Assembly (NCBI GenBank): GCA_030691545.1
Contig: JAUYEE010000142.1
Coordinates: 1 to 34,123 of the forward strand
Origin: a bacterium
Lineage (GTDB): Bacteria; Auribacterota; JABMQX01
Reading direction: 5' to 3'
Length of the DNA: 34,123 bases
Shown here: in pieces, positions 1 to 8,149 of the stretch
Numbering within the stretch: the stretch's first letter is position 1
How the letters are laid out: every line of letters starts with the position of its first letter
Program-made: the position numbers and the translations under genes
Notes under the pieces: generated by a model
Databases searched by the model: none
What the model saw: the letters and a program-made list of their open reading frames with translations, nothing else
Told to the model about the DNA's origin: nothing

Positions 1-642
1 CTTCTTAAGCATAGCCGTCGCTCGAGACGATTCCGACCAGTTCAGATACCGCTGAAGGGCGCCGGCGGCAGTGCCAGCAGCGATGATTACGGAGCAATGC
101 CCTATCGCTGTGACCGCCACGAGAACGGTTCCGTACAGGGCGTTCGTCTGTCCCGATAGGAAGGCGAAGCCCAGGACGGGCATGAAGTAGGCAAACGTAC
201 ACGGGCCGACCGCAACCCCAAAAAGAAGACCGAGAACGAACGCGCCGACAAGCCCTTTCCGTTTTGGCATCAATCTCCCGCCCCCGGACCAGGGCATCGG
301 TATGACTCCGAGAAGGTGGAGACCAATCACAAAAAGAACGATAGCCACGACATAATTGCCGGCGCTTCCCACATCGCCAACCAGCCCCCCGAGCAAGGCG
401 GTAACGGCCCCAACAACGGCAATGGTGATGAATATGCCGGCCGCGAAAACGGACGCGATGACCGCCCCGCGAGAGGCCCGAAGGTTTTCAATCCCTCCCA
501 TGAAACCGACGACCAGCGGGACGGAGGCGAGGTGGCATGGACTCAGCAAGATACTGAGAATGCCCCAGACAAATGCCGCTGTTAGAGCCAGGGCGGGGGC
601 TTTTTCTATCGCTTCCGTCAGCGCGGTGAAAAGCTTCTCCAC
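1..642 (-). CDS. ccdA: CcdA/DsbD-type membrane thiol-electron transporter, truncated by the window edge
   Basis: This multi-spanning inner-membrane protein is predicted to pass reducing equivalents from cytoplasmic thioredoxin to a thioredoxin-fold partner outside the membrane. The minus-strand frame is open from a GTG at 642 down to base 1, 214 codons without a stop, so the C-terminus is missing. The reading includes LLSPCHLASVPLVVGF near the N-terminus and GPCTFAYFMPVLGF further on. Those are the two family segments that each carry a redox cysteine. GHCSVIIAAGTAAG follows. The GTG overlaps the last base of the stop codon of the upstream thioredoxin fusion, so the two are translationally coupled. 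The likely job is to recharge that membrane-anchored thioredoxin. The family call is firm; the partner is inferred from coupling. Confidence 0.9.
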   Translation of the reverse strand, partial: MEKLFTALTEAIEKAPALALTAAFVWGILSILLSPCHLASVPLVVGFMGGIENLRASRGAVIASVFAAGIFITIAVVGAVTALLGGLVGDVGSAGNYVVAIVLFVIGLHLLGVIPMPWSGGGRLMPKRKGLVGAFVLGLLFGVAVGPCTFAYFMPVLGFAFLSGQTNALYGTVLVAVTAIGHCSVIIAAGTAAGALQRYLNWSESSRATAMLKK

Positions 643-1655
643 TACTTCACCCCCAACTTGGCCAATTGTTCGCGAATGTCCTCCTTCGGCATGAACCCCT
701 CATGTCGGTACACTTCGTTTGCGGACGAGTCGTAGAAAATCTGCGTGGGAATGACCCGAATGCCGCATCGCCTCGTCAGAAAGGCATATTCGTCAATCTG
801 TATGATTAGGATTTCCGCCTTTCCCCTGTACTCTTTGGCGAGGTCCTCGAGAATGGGTTTCATCATTTTGCAGGGAATGCACGTCCCTCGCCCGAAGTCC
901 GCGACAACGGGTCTGTCCGTGGCGAGTGCTTTGTCGAGCGGATTGTCACCCGACAGCGACCTCTGCGCGCGGACCCAATTCTCATTCCGGGTTACTGCGG
1001 CCCCTCGCTTAAGGTTGGCGACATACTCGTCAACGGCGGCGTACTGCTTCTGCTGGAGAAGCATACTGCGCAAGGATTCTTTGACTGCTTCAAAATCTCC
1101 CCCTGGTAGGCCTCCCTTCTTCTGCTGGTCGTAATAGTCGCGTAGCTCTTCCTCCGTGACCTCGATTCTGTCGAGGACCTGCGTTTTCAGGAGCGCCGTC
1201 AGAAGCGCCTCTCGCTCGTGTCCCTCGTGAGCCGTGTGCCCGGCGAGAGCTTCCTCGTAAGAAGGACTTTCCTCGACCTTCAACCTTTTCGCCTCCTGAA
1301 GGACAATCTTCTGCACAATCAGGTCCTCGAGAAACTCGTACTTCCGGCTTCCATACCGAATTCGAACCTCTTCAGGCAGTGAATCGAATTCCGCCTGAAG
1401 ACCCGTGAGGGTGATACCGTCATTGTTGACCGTCGCCAGAATAGTGCTCGGTTCAAACTTCACCTCGCGAGAGGAAACCGGCACCCCTTCTTTGCGATTC
1501 TCCCCGGACCGTTTGAGCACGATCGTCACCACAATTGCCGCCAGCAAAAGGAGGACGACGGCTGTTTTCCACCGGGGATCGCGGCGCCCCCGTGGGGGCG
1601 ACGCAGTATCCGGACGGTCGCCGATGGGGTCATTCTGCGGATGAATCGTGTTCAC
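642..1655 (-). CDS. Membrane-anchored SurA-N-like/thioredoxin fusion protein
   Basis: This 337-residue protein has one N-terminal membrane segment (about residues 31-47) after a short charged, proline-rich stretch. Next comes a helical region (about 65-235) resembling the N-terminal chaperone part of SurA/parvulin foldases, with EFLEDLIVQKIVLQEA and an EVTEEELRDYY motif. A thioredoxin domain (about 240-337) ends it. The redox motif is CIPC at 259-262 rather than the usual WCGPC, and the cis-proline motif VIPT is present. No parvulin catalytic domain is visible. The GTG start at 1655 has a good ribosome site (AGGAGAG, 8 nt upstream). It lies between an ArsP-like permease and ccdA. A thiol reductase or holdase outside the membrane, fed by CcdA, is the best guess. 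Its substrate is unknown. Confidence 0.8.
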   Translation of the reverse strand: MNTIHPQNDPIGDRPDTASPPRGRRDPRWKTAVVLLLLAAIVVTIVLKRSGENRKEGVPVSSREVKFEPSTILATVNNDGITLTGLQAEFDSLPEEVRIRYGSRKYEFLEDLIVQKIVLQEAKRLKVEESPSYEEALAGHTAHEGHEREALLTALLKTQVLDRIEVTEEELRDYYDQQKKGGLPGGDFEAVKESLRSMLLQQKQYAAVDEYVANLKRGAAVTRNENWVRAQRSLSGDNPLDKALATDRPVVADFGRGTCIPCKMMKPILEDLAKEYRGKAEILIIQIDEYAFLTRRCGIRVIPTQIFYDSSANEVYRHEGFMPKEDIREQLAKLGVK

Positions 1656-1750
1656 CGTTTGACTCTCCTGTAATCTCGTCCTTTCTCGACGATGTTTCTC
1701 ACGGCATGTCTACTTTGGCTTCGCCCAAAGCACTGCTGGGTCACATCAAA

Positions 1751-3061
1751 TCACTCGACCAGCTCTCCAAAAATCTTTCCCGTCAAGGTTGCCATGACAC
1801 AGACAAGGAAAACGTAAACGAGAGTCTTCTTCGTGCCGAGCACCTGACGGATCACAAGCATACTCGGCAGAGAAAGGGCCGGGCCGGCGAGGAGTAGCGC
1901 CAGGGCTGGACCCTGTCCCATGCCGGAGCCAAGGAGTCCCTGAAGAATAGGCACCTCCGTCAGGGTCGCGAAGTACATCAATGCGCCTGCGACGCTGGCA
2001 ACCATGTTCGAGAGCCAGGAGTTTCCGCCGACGCTTGAGCTGATCCATCTCTCCGGAATCAGTGCGGCATGTCCGGGCCGACCAAGAAGAAACCCCGCGA
2101 CCAGAACTCCCCCGAAGAGCAGAGGTAGAATCATCTTCGCGTAAGACCATGTCGAGCCTGTCCACTCCGTCAGTTCTGACCGCTTGAACCACGCGATGAG
2201 TACGAAGATCAAGCCAGCGAGGAATGCCAGCGCGATAATGAAGCGCGCGCGGTAGATTGTCGTGTATAGCGACGGACTGTAGCTAATCGCTGCGATGCGG
2301 GCTTTTTCAACGATAAGGCGGGACTGGTCGCGGCCAGCGGTCTTCAGGTGGACTTGGGTGCTCGTCTCTCCTGCCCGTATTCCTTCAATCCGACTTCCGT
2401 CCTCAAGGACAAGCGTGACATTCGCTGGCTTTCCCCAGTTCGCAACGACCAGAATGGCAACCATCAGCCCAAAGTACACGGCGGTTTTCCACAACGGCCT
2501 GGCCGCCTGGTCGTCTATCGTTAAAGCAGGAGCAGTTTCGCTCCGCGCCTTCTCTTCTTTTCGGAAGATGAGATGCATGAGGAGACCGATGATGACGCTG
2601 AACAGGACGGCGCCGACCGCTCGGGCAATGCCTAACCTGAGACCAAGCACCCTGGCCGTCAAAATGATTGCTAAGACGTTGATCGCGGGACCGGAGTAAA
2701 GAAACGTCGTCGCGGGACCGATGCCCGCGCCTCGGGTGTAGATTCCCGCGAAAAGAGGAAGAACCGTGCAGGAGCACACGGCAAGGATGGTGCCCGAGAC
2801 TGATGCCACCCCGTACGCCAGCCACTTCTTCGCCTGGGCGCCGAAATACTTCATCACACTCGCCTGGCTGACAAACACGGCGATTCCACCCGCGATGAAA
2901 AACGCCGGAACGAGACAGAGAAGCACGTGCTGTCTCGCATAGTCCTGCGCCATCAGGAGTGCTTCATGGACCGATCGCTGCACCGCCTCATTCTGGAACG
3001 GAATGAAATAGAAGACGGCGAAGACCGCCAGTATGTACAAAAAGATTTTGAACTGCTTCAC
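1751..3061 (-). CDS. UPF0718/ArsP-type permease (DUF318 family), two membrane halves
   Basis: This 436-residue integral membrane protein belongs to the permease family that includes ArsP, an exporter of trivalent organoarsenicals. The first half holds the family signature CSCTVLPLFAGIYTRGAG followed by FLYSGPAINVLA. The second half repeats the pattern with ATLTEVPILQGLLGSGMGQG and a GPALSLPS segment. Between the halves lies an unusual hydrophilic insert (about residues 215-265) that reads like a small beta-rich domain (VTLVLEDGSRIEG). The start is a GTG at 3061. An ArsR-type gene lies directly upstream, with an inverted repeat in the gap between them. The SurA-N-like/thioredoxin gene follows 95 nt downstream. 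Metalloid or thiol-reactive compound export is likely; the exact substrate is not determined. Confidence 0.82.
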   Translation of the reverse strand: MKQFKIFLYILAVFAVFYFIPFQNEAVQRSVHEALLMAQDYARQHVLLCLVPAFFIAGGIAVFVSQASVMKYFGAQAKKWLAYGVASVSGTILAVCSCTVLPLFAGIYTRGAGIGPATTFLYSGPAINVLAIILTARVLGLRLGIARAVGAVLFSVIIGLLMHLIFRKEEKARSETAPALTIDDQAARPLWKTAVYFGLMVAILVVANWGKPANVTLVLEDGSRIEGIRAGETSTQVHLKTAGRDQSRLIVEKARIAAISYSPSLYTTIYRARFIIALAFLAGLIFVLIAWFKRSELTEWTGSTWSYAKMILPLLFGGVLVAGFLLGRPGHAALIPERWISSSVGGNSWLSNMVASVAGALMYFATLTEVPILQGLLGSGMGQGPALALLLAGPALSLPSMLVIRQVLGTKKTLVYVFLVCVMATLTGKIFGELVE

Positions 3062-3087
3062 AGGTTAATTTTTCTCTCACAGGGGAC

Positions 3088-3109
3088 TATTTGGTCATTT
3101 CGCCAAATA
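3088..3109. promoter_or_regulatory. Putative ArsR operator in front of the permease
   Basis: TATTTGG, 8 nt, CCAAATA is a perfect 7-bp inverted repeat. It lies 27 nt upstream of the permease start, in the arsR-permease gap. The same motif, including the spacer start TCAT, recurs upstream of arsR at 3489-3510. Two copies flanking one regulator gene, in the position expected for ArsR/SmtB repression, support an operator. Binding itself is inferred. Confidence 0.7.
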
Positions 3110-3139
3110 TAACAGACACAAAAACACCCGGGTTCCCTT

Positions 3140-3448
3140 CTAAGCAATGGCCCGCTCTTTTTCCTCAATGACCGCCTCGATGCAGTCAAAAAACCGCAAG
3201 ACACACGGGCAGCGCAGGCGGTAGAAAACCTGCACGCCGCGCCTGTCGTCCAGGACGATTCCCGCCTTTTTGAGGACCGAGAGATGCTTGGATACCGTCG
3301 AGATATCGGACCCGATTCGCTCCGTCAGCTCGCACACGCACCGCTCGCCTCTGGACAGCTCATCCACAATGAGGAGACGACTCGGATGCGCAAGCGCTTT
3401 AATCACAGCAGCCCTGCGTTGGTATGTCGCGTACAATGTATCTTCCAT
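3140..3448 (-). CDS. arsR: ArsR/SmtB-family metalloid-responsive repressor
   Basis: This 102-residue winged-helix regulator should repress its own gene and the permease until thiol-reactive metalloid binds. Residues 32-65 carry the classic pattern: RGERCVCELTE, with a CVC metal site (C37, C39) at the start of the DNA-binding helices, then STVSKHLSVLKKAGIV as the recognition helix. The C-terminal part adds three more cysteines (C80, C82, C89), so a second or composite thiolate site is possible. A GAGAAGGA ribosome site precedes the ATG. The gene lies between two copies of the same inverted repeat and just upstream of an ArsP-type permease. The family is clear; the inducer (arsenite, organoarsenical or another metal) is not. 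Confidence 0.93.
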   Translation of the reverse strand: MEDTLYATYQRRAAVIKALAHPSRLLIVDELSRGERCVCELTERIGSDISTVSKHLSVLKKAGIVLDDRRGVQVFYRLRCPCVLRFFDCIEAVIEEKERAIA

Positions 3449-3488
3449 TTGTCCTTCTCTTGAAGACGATGACCAGGTTTGCGTGCTT

Positions 3489-3518
3489 TATTTGGTCATA
3501 TTGCCAAGTATTCGTCAA
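3489..3518 (-). promoter_or_regulatory. arsR promoter with embedded operator
   Basis: The inverted repeat TATTTGG-N8-CCAAGTA at 3489-3510 matches the permease operator at 3088-3109 with one changed base in an arm. On the minus strand a TTGACG -35 element (3513-3518) sits immediately before it, so a repressor bound here would occupy the spacer and -10 region. The -10 itself is weak (CAAATA-like). The arsR start is 40 nt downstream. Confidence 0.65.
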
Positions 3519-3740
3519 GCTTTTTTGTCGTGTGGTGGAAAATCAGGGAATCCCTGGGCTCGCAACGTAGAAAAAACGACTGCCTCTCCGGAGCACCGCG
3601 CGGCCGACAGGCGAGCAAACGATGCGTGCAAGGGGCTTTGCCTTAAGCGAACTTAACCCACGTCCATGTCCTTAGGTCCGACCGCGAGGTCGGGCAGAGG
3701 CGCCCCGCTCCAGGCCGTCGTCTATGGTTTTTAATCGTGT
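3519..3740. other. Intergenic region between aldolase 3' end and arsR promoter
   Basis: No gene is apparent. A short hairpin CCGACC-GCGA-GGTCGG at 3678-3693 lies 48 nt past the aldolase stop. It has no U-tract on either strand, so it is a weak terminator candidate at best and may be another short palindromic repeat. Confidence 0.4.
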
Positions 3741-4337
3741 TTACGAGAGCCTGTACTTGGTCAGGTAAACGAGGTGCGCGGTCTCTTCAACGAGGTCCGC
3801 CCGGAGGTACGCTTCCATGATCGAGGCCCCCATGGAGACTATCCCGTGACACGCCAGAAGCAGCGTATGGACGCTGGCGTCGAGAGTGGGGATCGCATTC
3901 CTGACGTCTCTCAGCAGCTCGTCGGACCCGGGCATTGATTCCGGGAGCAACGGCACGTTGCCTAATTTCGCCTTCGCGGAAACGGTCACCGGACGAATCG
4001 TCTCGCCGAGTATAGAAAGCGCGTTGCAGTAGCGGGGGTGCAGGTGGAAAATCGCCTTGACGTCGGGCCGAAGGATGTAGATCGCCGCGTGCATTCGCGA
4101 TTCCTTCGATGGCTTGAATCCCTCAGGTCCCGCGATTTTCTCCGCTTTCGCGTTGATCGTGATAAGGTTTTCCGGTTTCGTATCGCCGAGGGAAAGGCCG
4201 CTTGCAGTAATCAGAAACTCATCTGAATCACCGATGCGGGCGCTGTCATTCCCGCCCGCCGACGACACGAGGATTCGGTTATACGCGAGCACGCTGTAAT
4301 AGGACAACTCTTGTTTCAGTTGCTCAATCTCTGTCAT
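3741..4337 (-). CDS. Class II aldolase/adducin-family enzyme (OtnC/fuculose-phosphate-aldolase-like)
   Basis: This 198-residue zinc-dependent enzyme is of the class II aldolase/decarboxylase family. A catalytic acidic residue sits in PSKESRMH (E79). Zinc-binding histidines are in FHLHP (H98, H100) and ACHGIVSMG (H164). The length is close to bacterial fuculose-phosphate aldolases (about 215). In tetronate catabolism, OtnC of this family decarboxylates 3-oxo-tetronate 4-phosphate. Its neighbours here, a DUF1537 kinase and a PdxA-like dehydrogenase, fit that role. The start overlaps the PdxA-like stop in an ATGA, so the two are translationally coupled. Aldol cleavage of another phosphorylated acid sugar remains possible. 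Confidence 0.88.
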   Translation of the reverse strand: MTEIEQLKQELSYYSVLAYNRILVSSAGGNDSARIGDSDEFLITASGLSLGDTKPENLITINAKAEKIAGPEGFKPSKESRMHAAIYILRPDVKAIFHLHPRYCNALSILGETIRPVTVSAKAKLGNVPLLPESMPGSDELLRDVRNAIPTLDASVHTLLLACHGIVSMGASIMEAYLRADLVEETAHLVYLTKYRLS

Positions 4338-5353
4338 GCAGTTCGCCTCCGTTTTTTCACAGCCAGTTGTGCAGCGATGCGAATTGCCTCGAGAAGGTTT
4401 TTGTGATCAGCTTTGTTCTGTCCGGCGATGTCGAATGCCGTCCCGTGCCCGACAGAGGTTCGGATGATGGGCAACCCCGCGAGGAGAGTCACCGCTTCGC
4501 CGAAGCCGAGAAGCTTCACGACCATCAATCCCTGGTCGTGGAACATGGCGACCACGAGGTCAAACTCACCCTGCCTCGCACGAACGAACACCGTATCTGC
4601 GGGAATCGGGCCGGCGACGTTCATGCCGCGGGCAACGCACTCCTGGACGGCCGGGGAAATCTCCTTGACTTCCTCGTCGCCGAACATGCCGCCCTCTCCC
4701 GCATGAGGATTGAGGGCAGCCACCGCTATCTTCGGGCACTCCAATCCGAATGCGAGGAGGCTCTCCCATGCCAACTCAATCATGGAGATGATTCGGTCCT
4801 TCCTCACCTTCTGGATGGCTTCGCGAAGGGACATGTGGGTCGTCAGGAGCATCAAGCGAAGGTCGCCTAAGAGAAGAATCATCCCGTACTTCTTCGCGCC
4901 GCAAAGCTCGCCGAGAATCTGCGTCTGCCCTTCGTACTTGTAGCCTGCCGCACGCATAGATTCCTTGTTCAGAGGGGCTGAGACCATTGCCTCGGCGTCT
5001 CCATCGAGGCACATTTTGCCCGCTTCTTTTGTGTAGAGAACGGCTGCCTCGCCATTCTTCGCATCAACGACGCCCATTTTCAGGTTGTCCGCGTCAATGT
5101 TTCGATAGTCCAGAACATCAATAGACCCGTAATTGCATTTCGCTTCGGCGGCGCTTCGCACAGGACGAACCTTCAAGTCTGCACCGGTCAAAGTGATAGC
5201 TTGGTTTATGACGCGGGCATCGCCGAGTACAAGCGGCGCGCACCATTCATACACCTCGGGATGGCGGAGGCACTTGACGGTGATCTCCGGGCCAATCCCT
5301 GCAGCATCGCCCATGGTGATGGCAATTCTCGGTCTATCCGAAGCCGCGGACAT
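4334..5353 (-). CDS. pdxA2: PdxA-family 4-phospho-acid dehydrogenase (PdxA2-like)
   Basis: This 339-residue NAD-dependent, metal-dependent dehydrogenase is of the 4-hydroxythreonine-4-phosphate dehydrogenase family. The N-terminus reads ITMGDAAGIGPE. Later motifs are TTHMSL, NPHAGEGG, FHDQGL and GHGTAFDIAG, which hold the metal and substrate ligands. The open frame extends upstream, but the ATG at 5353 is preferred. It follows the kinase stop by 4 nt, is preceded by AAGGAG and GAAGGA, and gives the normal family length. Beside a DUF1537 kinase it is more likely PdxA2, which oxidatively decarboxylates a phosphorylated threonate-type acid, than the vitamin B6 enzyme. No other B6 gene lies nearby. 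Substrate stereochemistry cannot be read from the sequence. Confidence 0.9.
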   Translation of the reverse strand: MSAASDRPRIAITMGDAAGIGPEITVKCLRHPEVYEWCAPLVLGDARVINQAITLTGADLKVRPVRSAAEAKCNYGSIDVLDYRNIDADNLKMGVVDAKNGEAAVLYTKEAGKMCLDGDAEAMVSAPLNKESMRAAGYKYEGQTQILGELCGAKKYGMILLLGDLRLMLLTTHMSLREAIQKVRKDRIISMIELAWESLLAFGLECPKIAVAALNPHAGEGGMFGDEEVKEISPAVQECVARGMNVAGPIPADTVFVRARQGEFDLVVAMFHDQGLMVVKLLGFGEAVTLLAGLPIIRTSVGHGTAFDIAGQNKADHKNLLEAIRIAAQLAVKKRRRTA

Positions 5354-5357
5354 TCCT

Positions 5358-6641
5358 TCAAGTCTCCTTAGAGTGAGAGCCGCAAATCGTGCACAAGAGG
5401 TCATCCGGTCCGATGGACCCGCCTTTCGTGACAATGACCATGCCGTCGCAAGGCCCGCCGACGACTCTCGATGCTACCACAAGCGGAGCAATTCGTGCAT
5501 GGAGTTTCATGGTGTGAACGCCGAGAGCCTGGCAGACCGAGTAGGCTGTTTCGCCCCCCGTCAGGAATAAAGCCGAAACGGGCACCGTTTCAAGAACACG
5601 TCTCGAAAGCTCCGATAGAAACCGAAAGGCACGCTCGCACAGTTCCGGAGACAGTCTCTCCGGTTGACAGCTCAAACACACCGCGACGTGCTTTCCTCCC
5701 CTGAGGTTTTGCGCGAAACACTGCACAACTTTATTCAACGACCTCTCCGTGCGCCTTCCTCCCGCCATGTCATCGGCATTCACCTCAAGACGCACAATCG
5801 CCCCCGACTCTGCCGCAGCCTGAAGTTGTCGCCTCGATTGCGGGTGGAACGTCCCGCAGACGCAAAGCATAGGCCCAGCGAGACGTTCAAAATCGGCCTG
5901 GTGCTCCTCAGAACTACCGAAGTGTGCGGCGAGAGCCTTCGCCAATCCCTGACAGCCGACGAAGAGGCTATGCTGCGCTTGACCAGCGAGCGCCGCCACA
6001 GCACGGCGCAGGTCCTCGGCAGACTCCGCGTCAACAACGATGAGCTGGCAACCGCTCTGCTGCAACTTTGCCGCGATCTCAGCCGTTCTTCCCGCACGCA
6101 CGTCTGCGAGGGGAATTAACCCAGCCTTTCGTTCACTTCCAGACTCGGCGCGGCGGAGGACGCTTGACTCGCAAACCGGATGCTCGAAGTCCCGCGCATA
6201 AAAGCTTTCCGCGATGGGAACACCGTCAATGTGCTGCACACCGCCGATGGTCTCGCGCCCGGCTTCCGGGATAGCCGGAAGGATGAAAGCGACTGATGCC
6301 TTCGCCGCGTCCATAACTGCGGCAATCTCGGCGCCGAAATTTCCTCGGAGAGCACTGTCAACTTTCTTGAAAATAACAGCGGCGCCGGAGGAGATGACCT
6401 GCCGGGTTGTCCGAAATACTGTGTCGTATGCGTCCTGCGACGACAAATTCCGGCTCTGGGTGTTGTGGACGACGACGGCTCTGTCCCCGGCCGCTGGTTC
6501 CGGCGAATCCGGGGAAACCTGCACGAGAACTGATGGCGCCCAGGGAACAAACTCAATCCCGGAGTCGCAGGCCCCCGTCAGGTCGTCCGCAATGACGCCA
6601 ACGCGCCGAGCCAGATGATCTTGTGTGTCAGGGAAAGGCAT
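5358..6641 (-). CDS. Four-carbon acid sugar kinase, DUF1537 family (OtnK/DtnK-like)
   Basis: This 428-residue ATP-dependent kinase is of the family that phosphorylates C4 sugar acids such as threonate, erythronate or oxo-tetronate. The N-terminal substrate domain shows VIADDLTGACDSG, then KKVDSALRGNFGAE and PAIPEAGRETIGG. The C-terminal nucleotide domain shows FLTGGETAYSVCQALG and TKGGSIGPDDLL. The ATG at 6641 is chosen over the frame's first ATG at 6686 because the family core begins 13 residues later and AAGGAG lies 11 nt upstream. It follows the GH4 gene by 66 nt and precedes pdxA2 by 4 nt. It should supply the phosphorylated acid used by the two downstream enzymes. The exact acid is unknown. 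Confidence 0.9.
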   Translation of the reverse strand: MPFPDTQDHLARRVGVIADDLTGACDSGIEFVPWAPSVLVQVSPDSPEPAAGDRAVVVHNTQSRNLSSQDAYDTVFRTTRQVISSGAAVIFKKVDSALRGNFGAEIAAVMDAAKASVAFILPAIPEAGRETIGGVQHIDGVPIAESFYARDFEHPVCESSVLRRAESGSERKAGLIPLADVRAGRTAEIAAKLQQSGCQLIVVDAESAEDLRRAVAALAGQAQHSLFVGCQGLAKALAAHFGSSEEHQADFERLAGPMLCVCGTFHPQSRRQLQAAAESGAIVRLEVNADDMAGGRRTERSLNKVVQCFAQNLRGGKHVAVCLSCQPERLSPELCERAFRFLSELSRRVLETVPVSALFLTGGETAYSVCQALGVHTMKLHARIAPLVVASRVVGGPCDGMVIVTKGGSIGPDDLLCTICGSHSKET

Positions 6642-6707
6642 CGCTCGAAGACTCCTTGATTCGCATCGCGCCGCACTGAGCCACACGTCGCGCCTCTGGC
6701 CGACTTT

Positions 6708-8036
6708 CTATGCGGTCTTCCGTTGAAACTGAGGCAACCACTTCGCCTCTGCGGCGAAGAGTTCGTCAACCATCTGTCGAACGTCGTTAATCCCGCAGAC
6801 AGCCGCGGTCAAGGGGTCGTGCAGCACCGCCTGAAACACAAGCTGGCGGTCACCCGTCATCCCTCCTCGAACAGCCAGTTCTTGAACCGTCACGTTGCTG
6901 CGGCAAAGCGCCGCGCAGTGAGGCGGCAGGTCGCCGACGTGAGCCGGGTGAATCCCGAGGCGATCAACGAAGCACGGTACCTCGACGCAGCACCCTTCGG
7001 GGAGATTCGTGATGAGTCCCGTGTTCTTCACGTTCCCGTTGAAGCGGAAGAGGCGGCCCGTCTCGCGCGCCTCCATGATGTGAGAGCAGTATTCGCTCGA
7101 GCGCGCGGTCAGTCTTGCGGGTTTCTCCCCGGCGACCTGTTTGCTCACATCATCGAGATATTTTCCGAGGCTTTCCTCGCACAGCCTCAAATAGAAGCCC
7201 GATTCGCCGCCGAACGCGGGGCCCATGTATTTGTTCATCAGGTCTTTTCGCTTTCGATACCAGGGGACGTATTCGGAGAGATGCCCGCTGGTCTCCGTCA
7301 TGAAATAGCCGAAGTGTTCCATCATGTGGCAGCGGACGCGCTCATTTTCCCTGGCAACTGTTTCAGGATCGGACAGAATTCTTTTCAGTTCCGGGTAAGC
7401 GTCTTTTCCGTTGCGGCGAAACTGGAGGAACCACGCGAGATGGTTGATTCCGGCGCACCAATAGTCAATCTCACTCATTGGGGCGCCAATCATTTTCGCC
7501 ATCCACTCAGCGGTGAATTGGACGCCGTGGCACAGCCCGACAACTGGAACGCGGCTGCTGTCGAAAATCGCCCACGTGTTCATCGCCATCGGATTCGAGT
7601 AGTTCATCAGGAGGGCGTCGGGCGGGCTGAGGGTCTTCATCTCTTTCGCCAGTTCGATGAGCACGGGGAAACTTCTCAACCCGCGAAAGACACCGCCGGG
7701 CCCGAGCGTATCTCCGATGCACTGGTCCACGCCATATTTCGCCGGAATCTCATGGTCCAGCCGGTACGCTTCGACCCCGCCGACCTGAATCATCACGACA
7801 ACGTACCGGGCATCCTTGAGCGCCTCCTTTCTGTGGGTCGTGGCAAGGACTTTGGTTGGGAGTCCCTCAGTCGAGACAATCTTCTTTATCAGCCGCTCGA
7901 CCAGAGCCAGCCTTTCCGGGTCAATGTCCATGAGGTGGAAGGTGCACTCCTGCAACTCGCGAACATGGAGTATATCGTTGACCAGAGTTCGGCAAAATAC
8001 AACCGAACCGGCTCCAATCATCGCAATCTTGACCAT
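6708..8036 (-). CDS. Glycoside hydrolase family 4 enzyme (alpha-galactosidase/galacturonidase-like)
   Basis: This 442-residue NAD- and Mn-dependent glycosidase is of family GH4, which cleaves by a redox-elimination mechanism. The Rossmann loop is GAGSVVF (residues 8-14). MNYSNPMAMNTW follows. The metal-binding Cys-His pair is in GLCHGVQ (C169, H170), and the second ligand histidine is in CAGINHLAWF (H199). HLSEYVPWYRK resembles MelA and LplD-type enzymes. GH4 also contains 6-phosphoglycosidases, but the CHGVQ context favours the unphosphorylated alpha-galactoside or alpha-galacturonide branch. AGGAG precedes the ATG by 8 nt. It heads an operon for acid-sugar catabolism, so a uronide-like substrate is attractive but unproven. 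Confidence 0.9.
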   Translation of the reverse strand: MVKIAMIGAGSVVFCRTLVNDILHVRELQECTFHLMDIDPERLALVERLIKKIVSTEGLPTKVLATTHRKEALKDARYVVVMIQVGGVEAYRLDHEIPAKYGVDQCIGDTLGPGGVFRGLRSFPVLIELAKEMKTLSPPDALLMNYSNPMAMNTWAIFDSSRVPVVGLCHGVQFTAEWMAKMIGAPMSEIDYWCAGINHLAWFLQFRRNGKDAYPELKRILSDPETVARENERVRCHMMEHFGYFMTETSGHLSEYVPWYRKRKDLMNKYMGPAFGGESGFYLRLCEESLGKYLDDVSKQVAGEKPARLTARSSEYCSHIMEARETGRLFRFNGNVKNTGLITNLPEGCCVEVPCFVDRLGIHPAHVGDLPPHCAALCRSNVTVQELAVRGGMTGDRQLVFQAVLHDPLTAAVCGINDVRQMVDELFAAEAKWLPQFQRKTA

Positions 8037-8149
8037 GTCTCAACTCCTGTGGTTTCAAATCTTCCCGATGGGAAATCTTAGCCGAGTGGACGGAGACTGG
8101 GAAGCGTTTCTTTGCGGACGCATTTCAGAATGTCAGAGGGCGAAACGAT

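Noticed and set aside
3677..3694. Rho-independent terminator after the aldolase gene
   Set aside because: The hairpin is only 6 bp and has no run of U on either strand.
4334..5353. Vitamin B6 biosynthetic PdxA
   Set aside because: The kinase and aldolase neighbours and lack of other B6 genes favour the catabolic PdxA2 role, although the fold alone cannot exclude PdxA.
6723..8081. 452-codon open frame on the plus strand opposite the GH4 gene
   Set aside because: The opposite strand encodes GH4 with all ligand residues. The plus-strand product has no recognisable domain.
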